Position numbers and translations under genes: made by a program
Notes under the pieces: generated by a model
What the model was told of the DNA's origin: nothing
Seen by the model: only the letters and a program-made list of their open reading frames with translations
Database searches by the model: none
In this document: positions 28,374 through 36,163 of the stretch, in pieces
Layout: every line of letters starts with the position of its first letter
How positions within the stretch are numbered: position 1 is the stretch's first letter
Source: Streptomyces agglomeratus
GTDB lineage: Bacteria > Actinomycetota > Actinomycetes > Streptomycetales > Streptomycetaceae
Length of the DNA: 64,000 bases
Direction: 5' to 3'
Assembly (NCBI RefSeq): GCF_001746415.1
Contig: NZ_MEHJ01000001.1
Span: 4,966,501-5,030,500, forward strand

Positions 28374-28700
28374 CTAAGACAGCTCGACCACGATGTGCAC
28401 CGTGACGACCACGGTGACGCGCGAGCGGCGGCGGCGGTTCCGCGCATGGCCGGGCGGGCGTACCGGAGTGGGGCGGCTGCGTCGCCCCCGACGACCCCGG
28501 TCGGCCCGGAAACCGGGACGCGCAGTGGGGTTGGCCGCGAGAGCGCGATCAGCTGCGGCGATGAGCTGTCGGTATCGCCTGACGACGGCGAACGTCGTGC
28601 CGGTCTGTTGGAGGAATTCCGACCGCAGGTACGGGTCCTCGCACGATTCGTACTGAGTGACGAATCGGCGCATTTCTTCCAGCTCGAAATCGTCGGACAT
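28374..28700 (-). CDS. Small orphan protein with helical N-terminus and basic C-terminus
   Basis: I do not recognise this 108-residue product. Residues 1-60 (MSDDFELEEMRRFVTQYESC onward) look like a compact helical domain with acidic and aromatic residues. The tail (about 67-93) is rich in Arg and Pro and could bind nucleic acid, and the end is hydrophobic. The ATG at 28700 is preceded by CAGGG at loose spacing. It is the first gene of the minus-strand set, 120 nt before the GHKL-helicase gene with a hairpin between them, so it might be a regulator or small effector of the system. Confidence 0.55.
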   Translation of the reverse strand: MSDDFELEEMRRFVTQYESCEDPYLRSEFLQQTGTTFAVVRRYRQLIAAADRALAANPTARPGFRADRGRRGRRSRPTPVRPPGHARNRRRRSRVTVVVTVHIVVELS

Positions 28701-29084
28701 GGCGGCCCTGCTCTCTGTCGGAAACATTCGCTCGGATAAGTGCATGGTGGCTCTGTTCTCGGAAGTGCATGCACCTGTATCCAGGAGCATGTTTCTTGGA
28801 TGACAGGTGGGGCTGTCGCCAAAAGGACCGTAAAGGAAAGGAGGGTGCCCCGCAAGGTGATTGAAGAACTCTCGTGCGGCAGCGAGCCGTCTTCGCGCTC
28901 CGCAATTCCTGGCACTCGGAAAGCCGGAGCCCGACAAGGCGCGTCGAGTTGACCCACGCGGCGAGGAAGGCAAACGGTAGAGCAAGGAATGCTCGCTGAG
29001 CAAGTCCCTGGAAATTTCGGTATGGCGCCCCTCGCGAAATCGGGAGAAAAGCGGACTTCGTGAATCCTCCGGGGACGACTAAGC

Positions 29085-29126
29085 GGAGGCGGTTCTTCCA
29101 TTCTGAGAAATGGAAGAACCGCCTCC
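29085..29126. repeat. 18-bp perfect inverted repeat (hairpin)
   Basis: GGAGGCGGTTCTTCCATT pairs perfectly with AATGGAAGAACCGCCTCC around the loop CTGAGA. No gene ends here, so it is not needed as an ordinary terminator. It may be a small-RNA terminator or a regulator-binding site. There is no T-run on either side. Confidence 0.85.
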
Positions 29127-29231
29127 AGTTGTCACGAGGGGTGAAGCCGCCTTCGAGTGAGGACAAAATGAGCCATGGCGGATATTTCTGACTAATGCTC
29201 CGGCGTAGATTCCAGACGCATCCCGAGGTGG

Positions 29232-29276
29232 TGTCAATTCCTGTTTAACAGAGCCTCCTATGTCAAATGCCCTGTT
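29232..29276 (+). promoter_or_regulatory. Direct repeat TGTCAA(n2/n4)CCTGTT, candidate operator
   Basis: TGTCAATTCCTGTT (29232-29245) recurs as TGTCAAATGCCCTGTT (29261-29276). The first copy runs into a short dyad CTGTT-T-AACAG (29241-29251). They lie 50-95 nt before the chosen GTG of the HTH-GHKL gene, whose N-terminal HTH could bind them autogenously. The function is inferred from position only. Confidence 0.45.
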
Positions 29277-29325
29277 ATGGTTGGGCAGCTTTGTGGTGCC
29301 GGTATCGGCTGAGGGGTGGTCAGAA

Positions 29326-31434
29326 GTGGACGACGGAGAAGACTTTGGGCCTTGGCTCGCGCGTCAACTGCGACGCCTGGGCATCAGCCAGGCCGAACTT
29401 GCCGAGCGAGTGGGCCTGACGCGTGCTGCCGTCTCGGCCTGGATCACAGGTCGCGCGGTACCTCGCGACGAGACGATGCGCGCCATCGCGGCCGCCATCG
29501 GGACCGACCCCGGGACGATCCACACCCGTACGACCGACGCTGTCTCGACCCGGCCGATCTCCTGGTACCACCGCCCGGCGTACGCCGACGGTGGGCGGGA
29601 TTTCGGAAATGCCGCCGCCTTCGCCTTCGAGGCCGATGTGGAGGTCCTTGCGCGCGAGGCGACGCAGAACAGCTTGGACGAGCGGCTCGATCGCACGAAG
29701 CCGGTCCGAGTCCGTTACACCTTGCACGAGTTGACCGGCGAGGCCCTCGCCGGATTCCGTGAGGCCATTGGTTGGGGCGAACTCTGTCCCCACTACGAAA
29801 CCGCGGCCGCTCAGGAGCAGAAGGTCGGAAGGGTCATCGCCGAAGGTCTGAAAGAGATGAATGAGCGCGATCGGCTCATTCTCCTTAGGGTTGACGACTA
29901 CAACGCCTCGGGCCTCACGGGAGACGACTATGAGGACGGCCGGTTCGCCGCGGTTGTCCGCCGCCAGCTCGACAGCCGGAAGTCCGACGACAGCGCCGGT
30001 GGCTCTTACGGGTTGGGGAAGGCCACTCTGTGGGCGACCAGCCGTCTCGGCATGGTACTGATCAATTCGACTCTGTCGGTGCCGCACGAAGGGCGCACCC
30101 AGCGACGGCTCATCGGCCGGTTGGATCTGCCGTGGCGAGTGGTGGACGGTGTGGCGTGTGCGGGGCCCGCCTGGCTCGGAGAGCCGGACACTGAACCCGG
30201 TAGCGAGGACGTTGCCCGTTCCTGGTGGGCGGACGAGGAAACCGTCGCCCAGCTTCACCTCACCCGTGAGAACGCGGAACCCGGCACCTCGTTCTTGATT
30301 GTCGGCGCCCACGACGTCGCCGGCACGTTCAACGACGCGGCCGGTGAGGACGACGGTGCGGACGAACAGACGGTGCAGTCCATGCACGAGAAGTTGGTGA
30401 CTGCGCTTGCCAACAACTTCTGGGCCGCGATGACCGCAGGAAGCAAGGTGCCTCCTCTGCTGGAGGCGTCGGTGCGGACCTTGCGCAATGGTCAGGTGGT
30501 GGTCAAGGAACAGCGTGTGGATCCGCAGCTGACGCAACCGTCGCGGACCAGGGCCCTGAAGGCGTACTTCGACGGCACCACGGTCGAGCGGCTCACCGAC
30601 GCCGGACAGGTGGCAATGGCCCGCGTGCCTCTCAAGGTGCCGGAGCTCGGCGGCAAACGGGGAACGGTCGAGCACCAAGCCGTCCTGTTGGTCACGGCAG
30701 CCGAGGACGGCGACGGAAAACCCAATCAACTGGTGAGCATGCGCGGCAGTCGTATGACAGTGAAGGCAGCCAGAGTGCCCGACCTCTCGCTCGGTACGAA
30801 CCCGTTCCAGGCGGTGCTCCTGGCCGGCCATGCGGCGGGCGATGACGCGGAGAGCGCCGACCGGGCCGAAGCCTTCCTGAGGGCATCAGAGCCTCCTGAG
30901 CACAACAAATGGGGTCAGACCGAGGAACTCTGGGCCAGCTACTCGCCGACGGCTTACCGGCGCATCTCCGCGTTCACCAAAGCGGCCAACACAGTTGTCA
31001 GGGAACTCGTGGGGCGCCGTAAGGAGCAGAATCAGGAGGGCCCCAAGGCGCTGCGCGACTTGCTGCGACTCGACGGCGGTTCCAGCGGGGGTGCCAGGGC
31101 CACCGGCTTTCCGACCATTCGAGACCTCGACGCCGAAGTCGACTCGTTCGGAGCCTGGCAGGTGAAGGCCGAGGTCAAGTTGCCCGTGCGCCCGGACCCG
31201 TGGGTGATGAGTCCGGCAGCCAGGTTCGACGTCCGCTCCGGCGGCAGGCCTTCTGTCAAGTGGTCCGAGATCGTCGCACTCGAGAACTGCCACGTCGTGG
31301 ACGGTGCGCTGCATTTCGAAGCGGGCGCGCGGACGGCCACGTTCGCCGGAACAACAGACGTGTCCACTCACCCGGTACGAGCCGATCTGGCAGGACTGAT
31401 CGTGGAACTGCAGAAGGCAAGGGGCGCTGTCTGA
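29326..31434 (+). CDS. XRE-type HTH fused to a GHKL (MutL/MORC-like) ATPase
   Basis: The 702-residue protein begins with a helix-turn-helix of the Cro/CI class (LRRLGISQAELAERVGLTRAAVSAWITG, about 15-43, quoted in part). It continues with a GHKL ATPase: N-box REATQNSLDER (about 110-120), an acidic-glycine motif VDDYNASGLTG (189-199) and the lid motif GGSYGLGKATLW (225-236). The C-terminal 450 residues are not recognised. GTG 29326 is preferred because GAGGGG lies 9 nt upstream and the frame's earlier ATG falls within the repeat operator. A DNA-binding regulator combined with an ATPase switch is unusual and suggests sensing coupled to control. Confidence 0.75.
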   Translation: MDDGEDFGPWLARQLRRLGISQAELAERVGLTRAAVSAWITGRAVPRDETMRAIAAAIGTDPGTIHTRTTDAVSTRPISWYHRPAYADGGRDFGNAAAFAFEADVEVLAREATQNSLDERLDRTKPVRVRYTLHELTGEALAGFREAIGWGELCPHYETAAAQEQKVGRVIAEGLKEMNERDRLILLRVDDYNASGLTGDDYEDGRFAAVVRRQLDSRKSDDSAGGSYGLGKATLWATSRLGMVLINSTLSVPHEGRTQRRLIGRLDLPWRVVDGVACAGPAWLGEPDTEPGSEDVARSWWADEETVAQLHLTRENAEPGTSFLIVGAHDVAGTFNDAAGEDDGADEQTVQSMHEKLVTALANNFWAAMTAGSKVPPLLEASVRTLRNGQVVVKEQRVDPQLTQPSRTRALKAYFDGTTVERLTDAGQVAMARVPLKVPELGGKRGTVEHQAVLLVTAAEDGDGKPNQLVSMRGSRMTVKAARVPDLSLGTNPFQAVLLAGHAAGDDAESADRAEAFLRASEPPEHNKWGQTEELWASYSPTAYRRISAFTKAANTVVRELVGRRKEQNQEGPKALRDLLRLDGGSSGGARATGFPTIRDLDAEVDSFGAWQVKAEVKLPVRPDPWVMSPAARFDVRSGGRPSVKWSEIVALENCHVVDGALHFEAGARTATFAGTTDVSTHPVRADLAGLIVELQKARGAV

Positions 31435-32411
31435 TGAGGGTCTTTCCGTACAGGACGCTGGCCGGCGAGGTGACCTTCCGCGTGACCGCTGTGAGGCAGG
31501 ACCGGACGGACCTGGAGACCTCGGTCTTCTCGAGCCAGGAGCGTGTGGTCGCTCTGCACCAGGTCGAGCGGTCCGACTGGGAGTCTTCGCGGCTGAGCAT
31601 CACGGCCACGCTGCCCGAGAAGGAGCTGTCCTCCGGGCCTTGGAGCGACGTGACGGTCATGGCCGTACTCACGGAGAAGTCGACCAACTCCCGTACTACC
31701 ACGCTGCTGGAACGGGAATCGACGGGCAGCTCGACGTGGGCGGGACAGCTCCGCTTCTGGAGGTCCGCGTATCGCAGTCAGGCCGAGCTCGCTGTGATCG
31801 TCGTCGCGACCGTCGACGGGGTGCGAGGACGCGTCGTCGGTCGGTCCGACGACAATTGGCTGGTCGATCTCACGGCTCGGACCCCGGTCCGACGACAGGA
31901 ACTACAGGTTGAAGAGGTCGATTTCCGCGACGGACCGCACGAGTGGCTCCGACCGTACAAGGATGCCCCGTGGATGATCGAGACGTCGGGGGACATCCCG
32001 ACGGTTCACTTGAACACTGGTTTCGAGGGCATCGCGGAGCTGCTCAACTCCAACGGGAGTTCGATGGAGAAGGCCGTCCGGGACATGCTCGCGGCGCAGA
32101 TCGCGACCGACGTCTGGACTGCCGTGTTCCACTCCGCGGTCAGTGACCTCGAGGTGGATGCCGAAGGAAATCCGCAGTGGCCGGGCGGCTGGCGGGACGC
32201 GGTGCTGCGAGGAATGCTTTCCGACGTACTGCCCGAGCAGTCCGGAGCGGACGCGTTGCGGGAAATTCATGCTCGGCGCAGTGAATCCTCGGGTTGGAAC
32301 GAACTCCAGCCGCGCATCAACTACGCAGCCACGCGCCGGGCCAAGGTGGCCAGACACCTCGGCACGGCCGTCAGAGTCCTCGAAACGTCCCAGAAGGGGA
32401 GCAAGGCGTGA
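31434..32411 (+). CDS. Uncharacterised protein of the HTH-GHKL trio
   Basis: I do not recognise this 325-residue protein. The N-terminal 140 residues look beta-rich. The middle carries WMIETSGDIPTVHLNTGFEGIAELL, and the C-terminus is helical and basic. No signal peptide, membrane helix or nuclease motif is evident. Its ATG overlaps the preceding stop (TGATG) and its stop overlaps the next start (GTGA). It is therefore tightly coupled to both neighbours and probably forms a complex with the GHKL protein. Confidence 0.7.
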   Translation: MRVFPYRTLAGEVTFRVTAVRQDRTDLETSVFSSQERVVALHQVERSDWESSRLSITATLPEKELSSGPWSDVTVMAVLTEKSTNSRTTTLLERESTGSSTWAGQLRFWRSAYRSQAELAVIVVATVDGVRGRVVGRSDDNWLVDLTARTPVRRQELQVEEVDFRDGPHEWLRPYKDAPWMIETSGDIPTVHLNTGFEGIAELLNSNGSSMEKAVRDMLAAQIATDVWTAVFHSAVSDLEVDAEGNPQWPGGWRDAVLRGMLSDVLPEQSGADALREIHARRSESSGWNELQPRINYAATRRAKVARHLGTAVRVLETSQKGSKA

Positions 32412-33292
32412 CCGACAAGCCCGAGCACATGCCGGATCGCCTGGCGCTGCTGTCCGACACGAATGCTGCGAAGAGCTTGAGCACGGGCGTGTTGGCCAGC
32501 AGGGAGAACCCCCCGTACATCGCGTTGAGCAAGAACTCCGAACCGCTCCGGGGTGCGGGCGCTCGTCTGGACGTTGAGCCGCTGCGGGACCTGATCGACG
32601 ACGTCATGCACCTGTACCGCGACGATGCCCGAACGAAGGCGGACGCGTGGCTGGCTCCACGACTGCACGCCGCTCTCCGCCTGACTCGCAGGGAAGCGGC
32701 CGACGCGAGGTTGTGGAACTTCGTCTCCCTGTCCGTCGCTCCCGACTACGTCGTGTGGCGTCACCTTCCCGCCACGGGCAAGAACGGCTTTCCTCCCATG
32801 GTCGCCGCGGAACGCTTCCGGGGTGCTCACTACACGCAGGCGTTCTCACGACTTTGGTGGGCCGCCGAGCTGTTCCGTGACGGAGCGGACTACCGTCCGG
32901 TGCAGGTGGCGTGCGGCAATCAAGACGTCCTGAACACCGTACTGAGACTCGACATCATCGATCACCGCCCCACGGCCCAGGCGCTGATACGGCTCGTGGA
33001 AAAGGGCACGGCGAGGACGGGGCGCGAGGTGAATGCCCTGTCCGCAGTCGCCAATACGGCCGCGAGCACGCTGATGTACGACGTCTTCGCGGCGGACGAC
33101 GCGTGGGACGGCAGCATTTTGGAGGAGTGGATCCGAGAGGGCGATTCGGCTCCTCCTGTGTCCCGCAGATTGCTGCCGGACGGGCCCGACGACGGGCCGG
33201 TACCCGAGAAGGCGGTGGACACCCTTGTCCGTTACTTCGAGGAGCTCTTCGTGGATGCCAACGTCCGAGGAAGGCTCACGGACGAGAGCTGA
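32408..33292 (+). CDS. DUF6339-like protein of the defence island
   Basis: The 294-residue product resembles proteins annotated DUF6339, seen beside DNA cytosine methyltransferases in actinomycetes; function unknown. Visible segments are RLALLSDTNAAKSLSTG, LHAALRLTRREAADARLWNF, the RFRGAHYTQAFSRLWWAAEL block and VLNTVLRLDIIDHRPTAQAL. It appears to be an all-helical soluble protein without catalytic motifs. The GTG start is fixed by the 4-nt overlap with the upstream gene. Its 3' end overlaps the convergent methyltransferase gene by 17 nt, so the transcripts of the two arms are antisense at their ends. Confidence 0.65.
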   Translation: MTDKPEHMPDRLALLSDTNAAKSLSTGVLASRENPPYIALSKNSEPLRGAGARLDVEPLRDLIDDVMHLYRDDARTKADAWLAPRLHAALRLTRREAADARLWNFVSLSVAPDYVVWRHLPATGKNGFPPMVAAERFRGAHYTQAFSRLWWAAELFRDGADYRPVQVACGNQDVLNTVLRLDIIDHRPTAQALIRLVEKGTARTGREVNALSAVANTAASTLMYDVFAADDAWDGSILEEWIREGDSAPPVSRRLLPDGPDDGPVPEKAVDTLVRYFEELFVDANVRGRLTDES

Positions 33293-34445
33293 CCAGCTCC
33301 GATTCCGCGGGGGCAGGTGCCGGCACACGGCCTGGGGTGCTTACGTGCCCGGGCCGTGCCGAGGGACTCGCGGAGGCTTCCAGCGAGGCGATCGCGGCGT
33401 CGAGCTTCTCCTCGCCAAGGTCGAGGGCTGCGGCCAGGACGTGGACGGCGAGGCGGGGCGGAATGGCGTTGCCGATCTGCTGAGCGATCCCGCGACCCGA
33501 CCACTTGTGGTCGGCCGGGAAGGTCTGCAAAAGCCCTGCTTCCGCATTGGTGAAACGGGACTCCGTGCCGTCGGCCGCCACGACTCGGTTGCGGGAGATC
33601 TTCCCGGTGACTGTGGCGGACGGCTCGTCGGACGTGCGTCGTCCCCGAACCTTGGGGTCGCCGCCCGTACCGTAGTTGGAGATGACCTCGAACGATTGCG
33701 GCCATTTGAGGACGTCGTTCATCGTCACCCAAGGCTGCAATCCCCCCTCCGTAGTCGGACGTGCCACGCCCTTCCTGTACGGGTGGTGCGTCGGCCTGGG
33801 CAACGTGGCCCGGACACTGTTGGCTCGGTCCTTGCCTTGGTAACGGGCGATGAGAATGGCGCGCCGGCGAGTCTGCGGCACCCCGTATTCCTCGGTGCGG
33901 AGTATGCCGTGCGTCACCGAGTAACCCTCGGCGTCGAGAGCTTCACCCACCACTTCCCACACGGGCAGTACCGCGGGGACCTGCTCCAGCACAATGGCCT
34001 CGTAAGGACGCTGCTCCACATCAATTGCGTCGAGTGCCCACCGCAATGGTTCGAGCACCAGGCCCGTTCGCTCGTCGTCCAGGTTCTTGATGTGCTCGCC
34101 GACGTCCTCGCGAGCGGCCATCCGCTTGGCCAGGCCGAGCACCTCTTCGAGGGCTCGGCGTCCGGCGCCGGCGCCGGCGACGGTGTACGTCTGGCAAGGC
34201 GGCCCACCTGCGAGGACATTGGCGGACGGAAAGTCCCCGGGGCCGTAGTCGCGGACATCACCTTGTTTTGTGGGCAGGTTCGCCGCCGTGCGCGTCGCGC
34301 ATGCGTCCGCATCCCATTCGATGCCGGTCACCAGCGTCAGGCCCAACTGTCGTGCCGCCACGTCCAGCCCGCCCGGCCCGGCGAAGAGATCAACGATCTC
34401 AATTTCTTTGGCGGCAGAGGGCTCGGGCGAGGCGGGGGCGGTCAT
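33276..34445 (-). CDS. DNA (cytosine-5) methyltransferase, apparently intact
   Basis: The 389-residue enzyme transfers a methyl group from SAM to C5 of cytosine. Motif I is VDLFAGPGGLD, motif IV is GGPPCQTY with the catalytic Cys, motif VIII is QTRRRAILIA and motif X is QIGNAIPPRLA. Motif VI reads LEQVP where most relatives have ENV, so the Asn is replaced by Gln while the essential Glu remains. The target recognition region lies between motif VIII and X. ATG 34445 (MTAPASP) is chosen because the domain starts shortly after. It would protect host DNA from a restriction-like system. Confidence 0.88.
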   Translation of the reverse strand: MTAPASPEPSAAKEIEIVDLFAGPGGLDVAARQLGLTLVTGIEWDADACATRTAANLPTKQGDVRDYGPGDFPSANVLAGGPPCQTYTVAGAGAGRRALEEVLGLAKRMAAREDVGEHIKNLDDERTGLVLEPLRWALDAIDVEQRPYEAIVLEQVPAVLPVWEVVGEALDAEGYSVTHGILRTEEYGVPQTRRRAILIARYQGKDRANSVRATLPRPTHHPYRKGVARPTTEGGLQPWVTMNDVLKWPQSFEVISNYGTGGDPKVRGRRTSDEPSATVTGKISRNRVVAADGTESRFTNAEAGLLQTFPADHKWSGRGIAQQIGNAIPPRLAVHVLAAALDLGEEKLDAAIASLEASASPSARPGHVSTPGRVPAPAPAESELVSSRP

Positions 34446-34568
34446 GGGAGTGAAGTGTAGCCGGCGTACGCGGGCCCCACACCCACAGGCGGTGAGGCGG
34501 CCGCCTGGACAGCGAATGCCCTGGTCGGCACTGCGCGGACCCTCGACGAGGGAGAGCCCGCACAAGCC

Positions 34569-35540
34569 TCAGGCGCCCAGCGCGGCGGCGATGGCTCGCC
34601 CGAGGGCCTCAGCGACGGGGGGCGGGGAAGCGTGTCCGATCTGTCGGTATTGCTTAGTTTTTCTGCCCGCGAATATCCAGTCGTCGGGGAAGGATTGCAG
34701 GATGGCGGTCTGCGCCACCGTGATCTTCTTCAGATCGGAGCCTGACGTGTCGGACTCCTGGGTGCCGTCCGGCCCGGGCACCTCGTCACTCAGGGCTCCG
34801 CCGTTGATACCCATGCGAGCCCACGCTTTCTTGGTTCCGGTCAACCCCAGGTCCGCTCCGCCGCGATTGTCCGAGCCGCCCACCAGGGTGGGCGCGACGC
34901 GGTCGGCCTGTATCGCCCAGGCGTCGGCACCTCTCCAGCCCCGTTGCGACATGGAGGCGAGCAGGGCCTCGCCCACTGTCACGTGGTTGGAACAGGTCGG
35001 TGCCGGCTGGTCGAAGGCATGGAAGAAGCGGTCTTTCATGGCTACGAGTACGCCATGCTTCCGGTCCTGGGGGACGCCGAAATCAGCGGCATTGAGGATG
35101 AACCAGTGGAATTTGTAGCCGAGGTGCTGGAGCTCCTTCCGGATGAAGTCCCGCACTGCGGTGAACTCCGGGCCGTCAACGAGTCCGGGCACGTTCTCGA
35201 TGAGCAGAGCCCGTGGCTGCACGGCGTGTGCCAGAAGAACAGTGGCTTCCAGTAGCCGCAGCTCTATGCCCGTTTCCACTCGATTCGCAGTGGCCGAGGA
35301 GGTCACCCGAGGCAGACCTGCGGAGAGCAGGTCTACGTCGTAGCTCTCTTGATGTTCCGCCGGATCGAAGTCCAGGAGGTCCATCTCGAGTACGTTCCAT
35401 GTCGATCTGTTACGACGCAACGTCTCGCAGGCGACGGGTTTGTTGTCCAGCAGCAGCACCGGATCGAAGCCGGCGCGCTCCAGGCCGAGAGCCAGCCCGC
35501 CTGCCCCTGAGCACACGTCGACCGATCTGAATCTCTCCAT
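34569..35540 (-). CDS. DNA cytosine methyltransferase homologue lacking the catalytic Cys
   Basis: The fold of a C5 methyltransferase is clear: motif I VDVCSGAGGLALGLERAGF, motif VI IENVPGL, motif VIII QDRKHGVLVA and motif X QIGHASPPPVAEAL. Motif IV, however, reads SAGLPRVTSS, so Pro-Cys-Gln is replaced by Pro-Arg-Val. I checked the codons (CCT CGG GTG) and no Cys is encoded. It should bind SAM and possibly DNA but not methylate by the standard mechanism. It lies behind the Vsr gene and ahead of the intact methyltransferase gene. It may be a partner subunit. Start at ATG 35540 (MERFRSVD) with GGGGG upstream; ATG 35558 is an alternative. Confidence 0.8.
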   Translation of the reverse strand: MERFRSVDVCSGAGGLALGLERAGFDPVLLLDNKPVACETLRRNRSTWNVLEMDLLDFDPAEHQESYDVDLLSAGLPRVTSSATANRVETGIELRLLEATVLLAHAVQPRALLIENVPGLVDGPEFTAVRDFIRKELQHLGYKFHWFILNAADFGVPQDRKHGVLVAMKDRFFHAFDQPAPTCSNHVTVGEALLASMSQRGWRGADAWAIQADRVAPTLVGGSDNRGGADLGLTGTKKAWARMGINGGALSDEVPGPDGTQESDTSGSDLKKITVAQTAILQSFPDDWIFAGRKTKQYRQIGHASPPPVAEALGRAIAAALGA

Positions 35541-35647
35541 GAGAGCCCCCAGTCTCATCAAGATCAATATTGGTGTCGACGACGATAGGTGGGCTGATTA
35601 CGCATGTCGATGAAAAGTGGAACTCCTGGCTGGATCCGAGGTGTCGT

Positions 35648-36073
35648 TCATACCTGGGACCGCTTCTGGAAAAGCACGTCCATGACGTGCGCTGCCACTT
35701 CAGGTGTCGCCTCGTGCTCCCAGAAGCGCAGGACCGTCCATCCCTGGGCCTCGAGGTGTTCTGTTGTTTCGCGGTCGCGGGCCATGTTCTTGTCGAGTTT
35801 GGTTCGCCACCACTCGGCGTTGGATTTCGGCTGCGTCGCGTGCTGCGGGCAGCCGTGCCAGAAGCAGCCGTCGAGGAAGACCGCGATCTTGGCGCGCCCG
35901 AAGACGATGTCGATCGTGCGGCGAGGCATCCCGGGTACGGGGACGTTCACCCGGTAGCGAAGGCCCGCGGCGTGGAGGAGTTTGCGCACGGCGATCTCGG
36001 CGGCCGTGTCGCGGGAGCCCTGACGGCTCATGCGGGACGAGACGGCGGCGGACGACGGGATGGGGTGGGGCAT
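35648..36073 (-). CDS. vsr: Vsr-type very short patch repair endonuclease
   Basis: Vsr nucleases nick DNA at T-G mismatches created when 5-methylcytosine deaminates. The protein carries SSRMSRQGSRDTAAEIAVRK, PGMPRRTIDIVFGRAKIAVF with the metal-binding Asp, the WHGCPQH His pair, WWRTKLDKN and GWTVLRFWEHE, all typical. The length of about 141 residues from ATG 36073 is normal; an ATG at 36136 would add 21 residues and neither has an obvious ribosome binding site. It lies next to two cytosine methyltransferase homologues, the usual context. Confidence 0.9.
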   Translation of the reverse strand: MPHPIPSSAAVSSRMSRQGSRDTAAEIAVRKLLHAAGLRYRVNVPVPGMPRRTIDIVFGRAKIAVFLDGCFWHGCPQHATQPKSNAEWWRTKLDKNMARDRETTEHLEAQGWTVLRFWEHEATPEVAAHVMDVLFQKRSQV

Positions 36074-36163
36074 CCGCGCATTGTGCCGGCGCGGCTCCCC
36101 ACCCGGCGGTTCGGCGTGAGGCTCAGTGGTGCCCATGGCGTTGTGTCCAGTGGCGGGGAGGCG

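Larger units (their letters stand above)
28701..29325. other. Divergent control region of the defence island
   Basis: About 625 nt separate the minus-strand operon from the plus-strand trio. No credible gene is seen; the open frames on both strands lack ribosome binding sites and consistent codon use. The stretch is lower in GC than its surroundings and holds the hairpin at 29085-29126 and the direct repeats at 29232-29276. It must contain promoters for both arms. Confidence 0.6.

Noticed and set aside
28740..28952. 70-codon plus-strand frame in the same spacer
   Set aside because: No ribosome binding site and no resemblance to a known antitoxin or peptide.
28549..29166. 205-codon minus-strand frame in the divergent defence spacer
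   Set aside because: No ribosome binding site, irregular codon use, and it overlaps the better-supported 108-codon gene in another frame.
28740..29260. Toxin-antitoxin or retron at the hairpin
   Set aside because: No reverse transcriptase, no tandem RNA repeats and no toxin-like small frame with a start signal.
33276..36073. Classical type II restriction-modification system
   Set aside because: No restriction endonuclease gene was found beside the methyltransferases; Vsr is a mismatch-repair nuclease.
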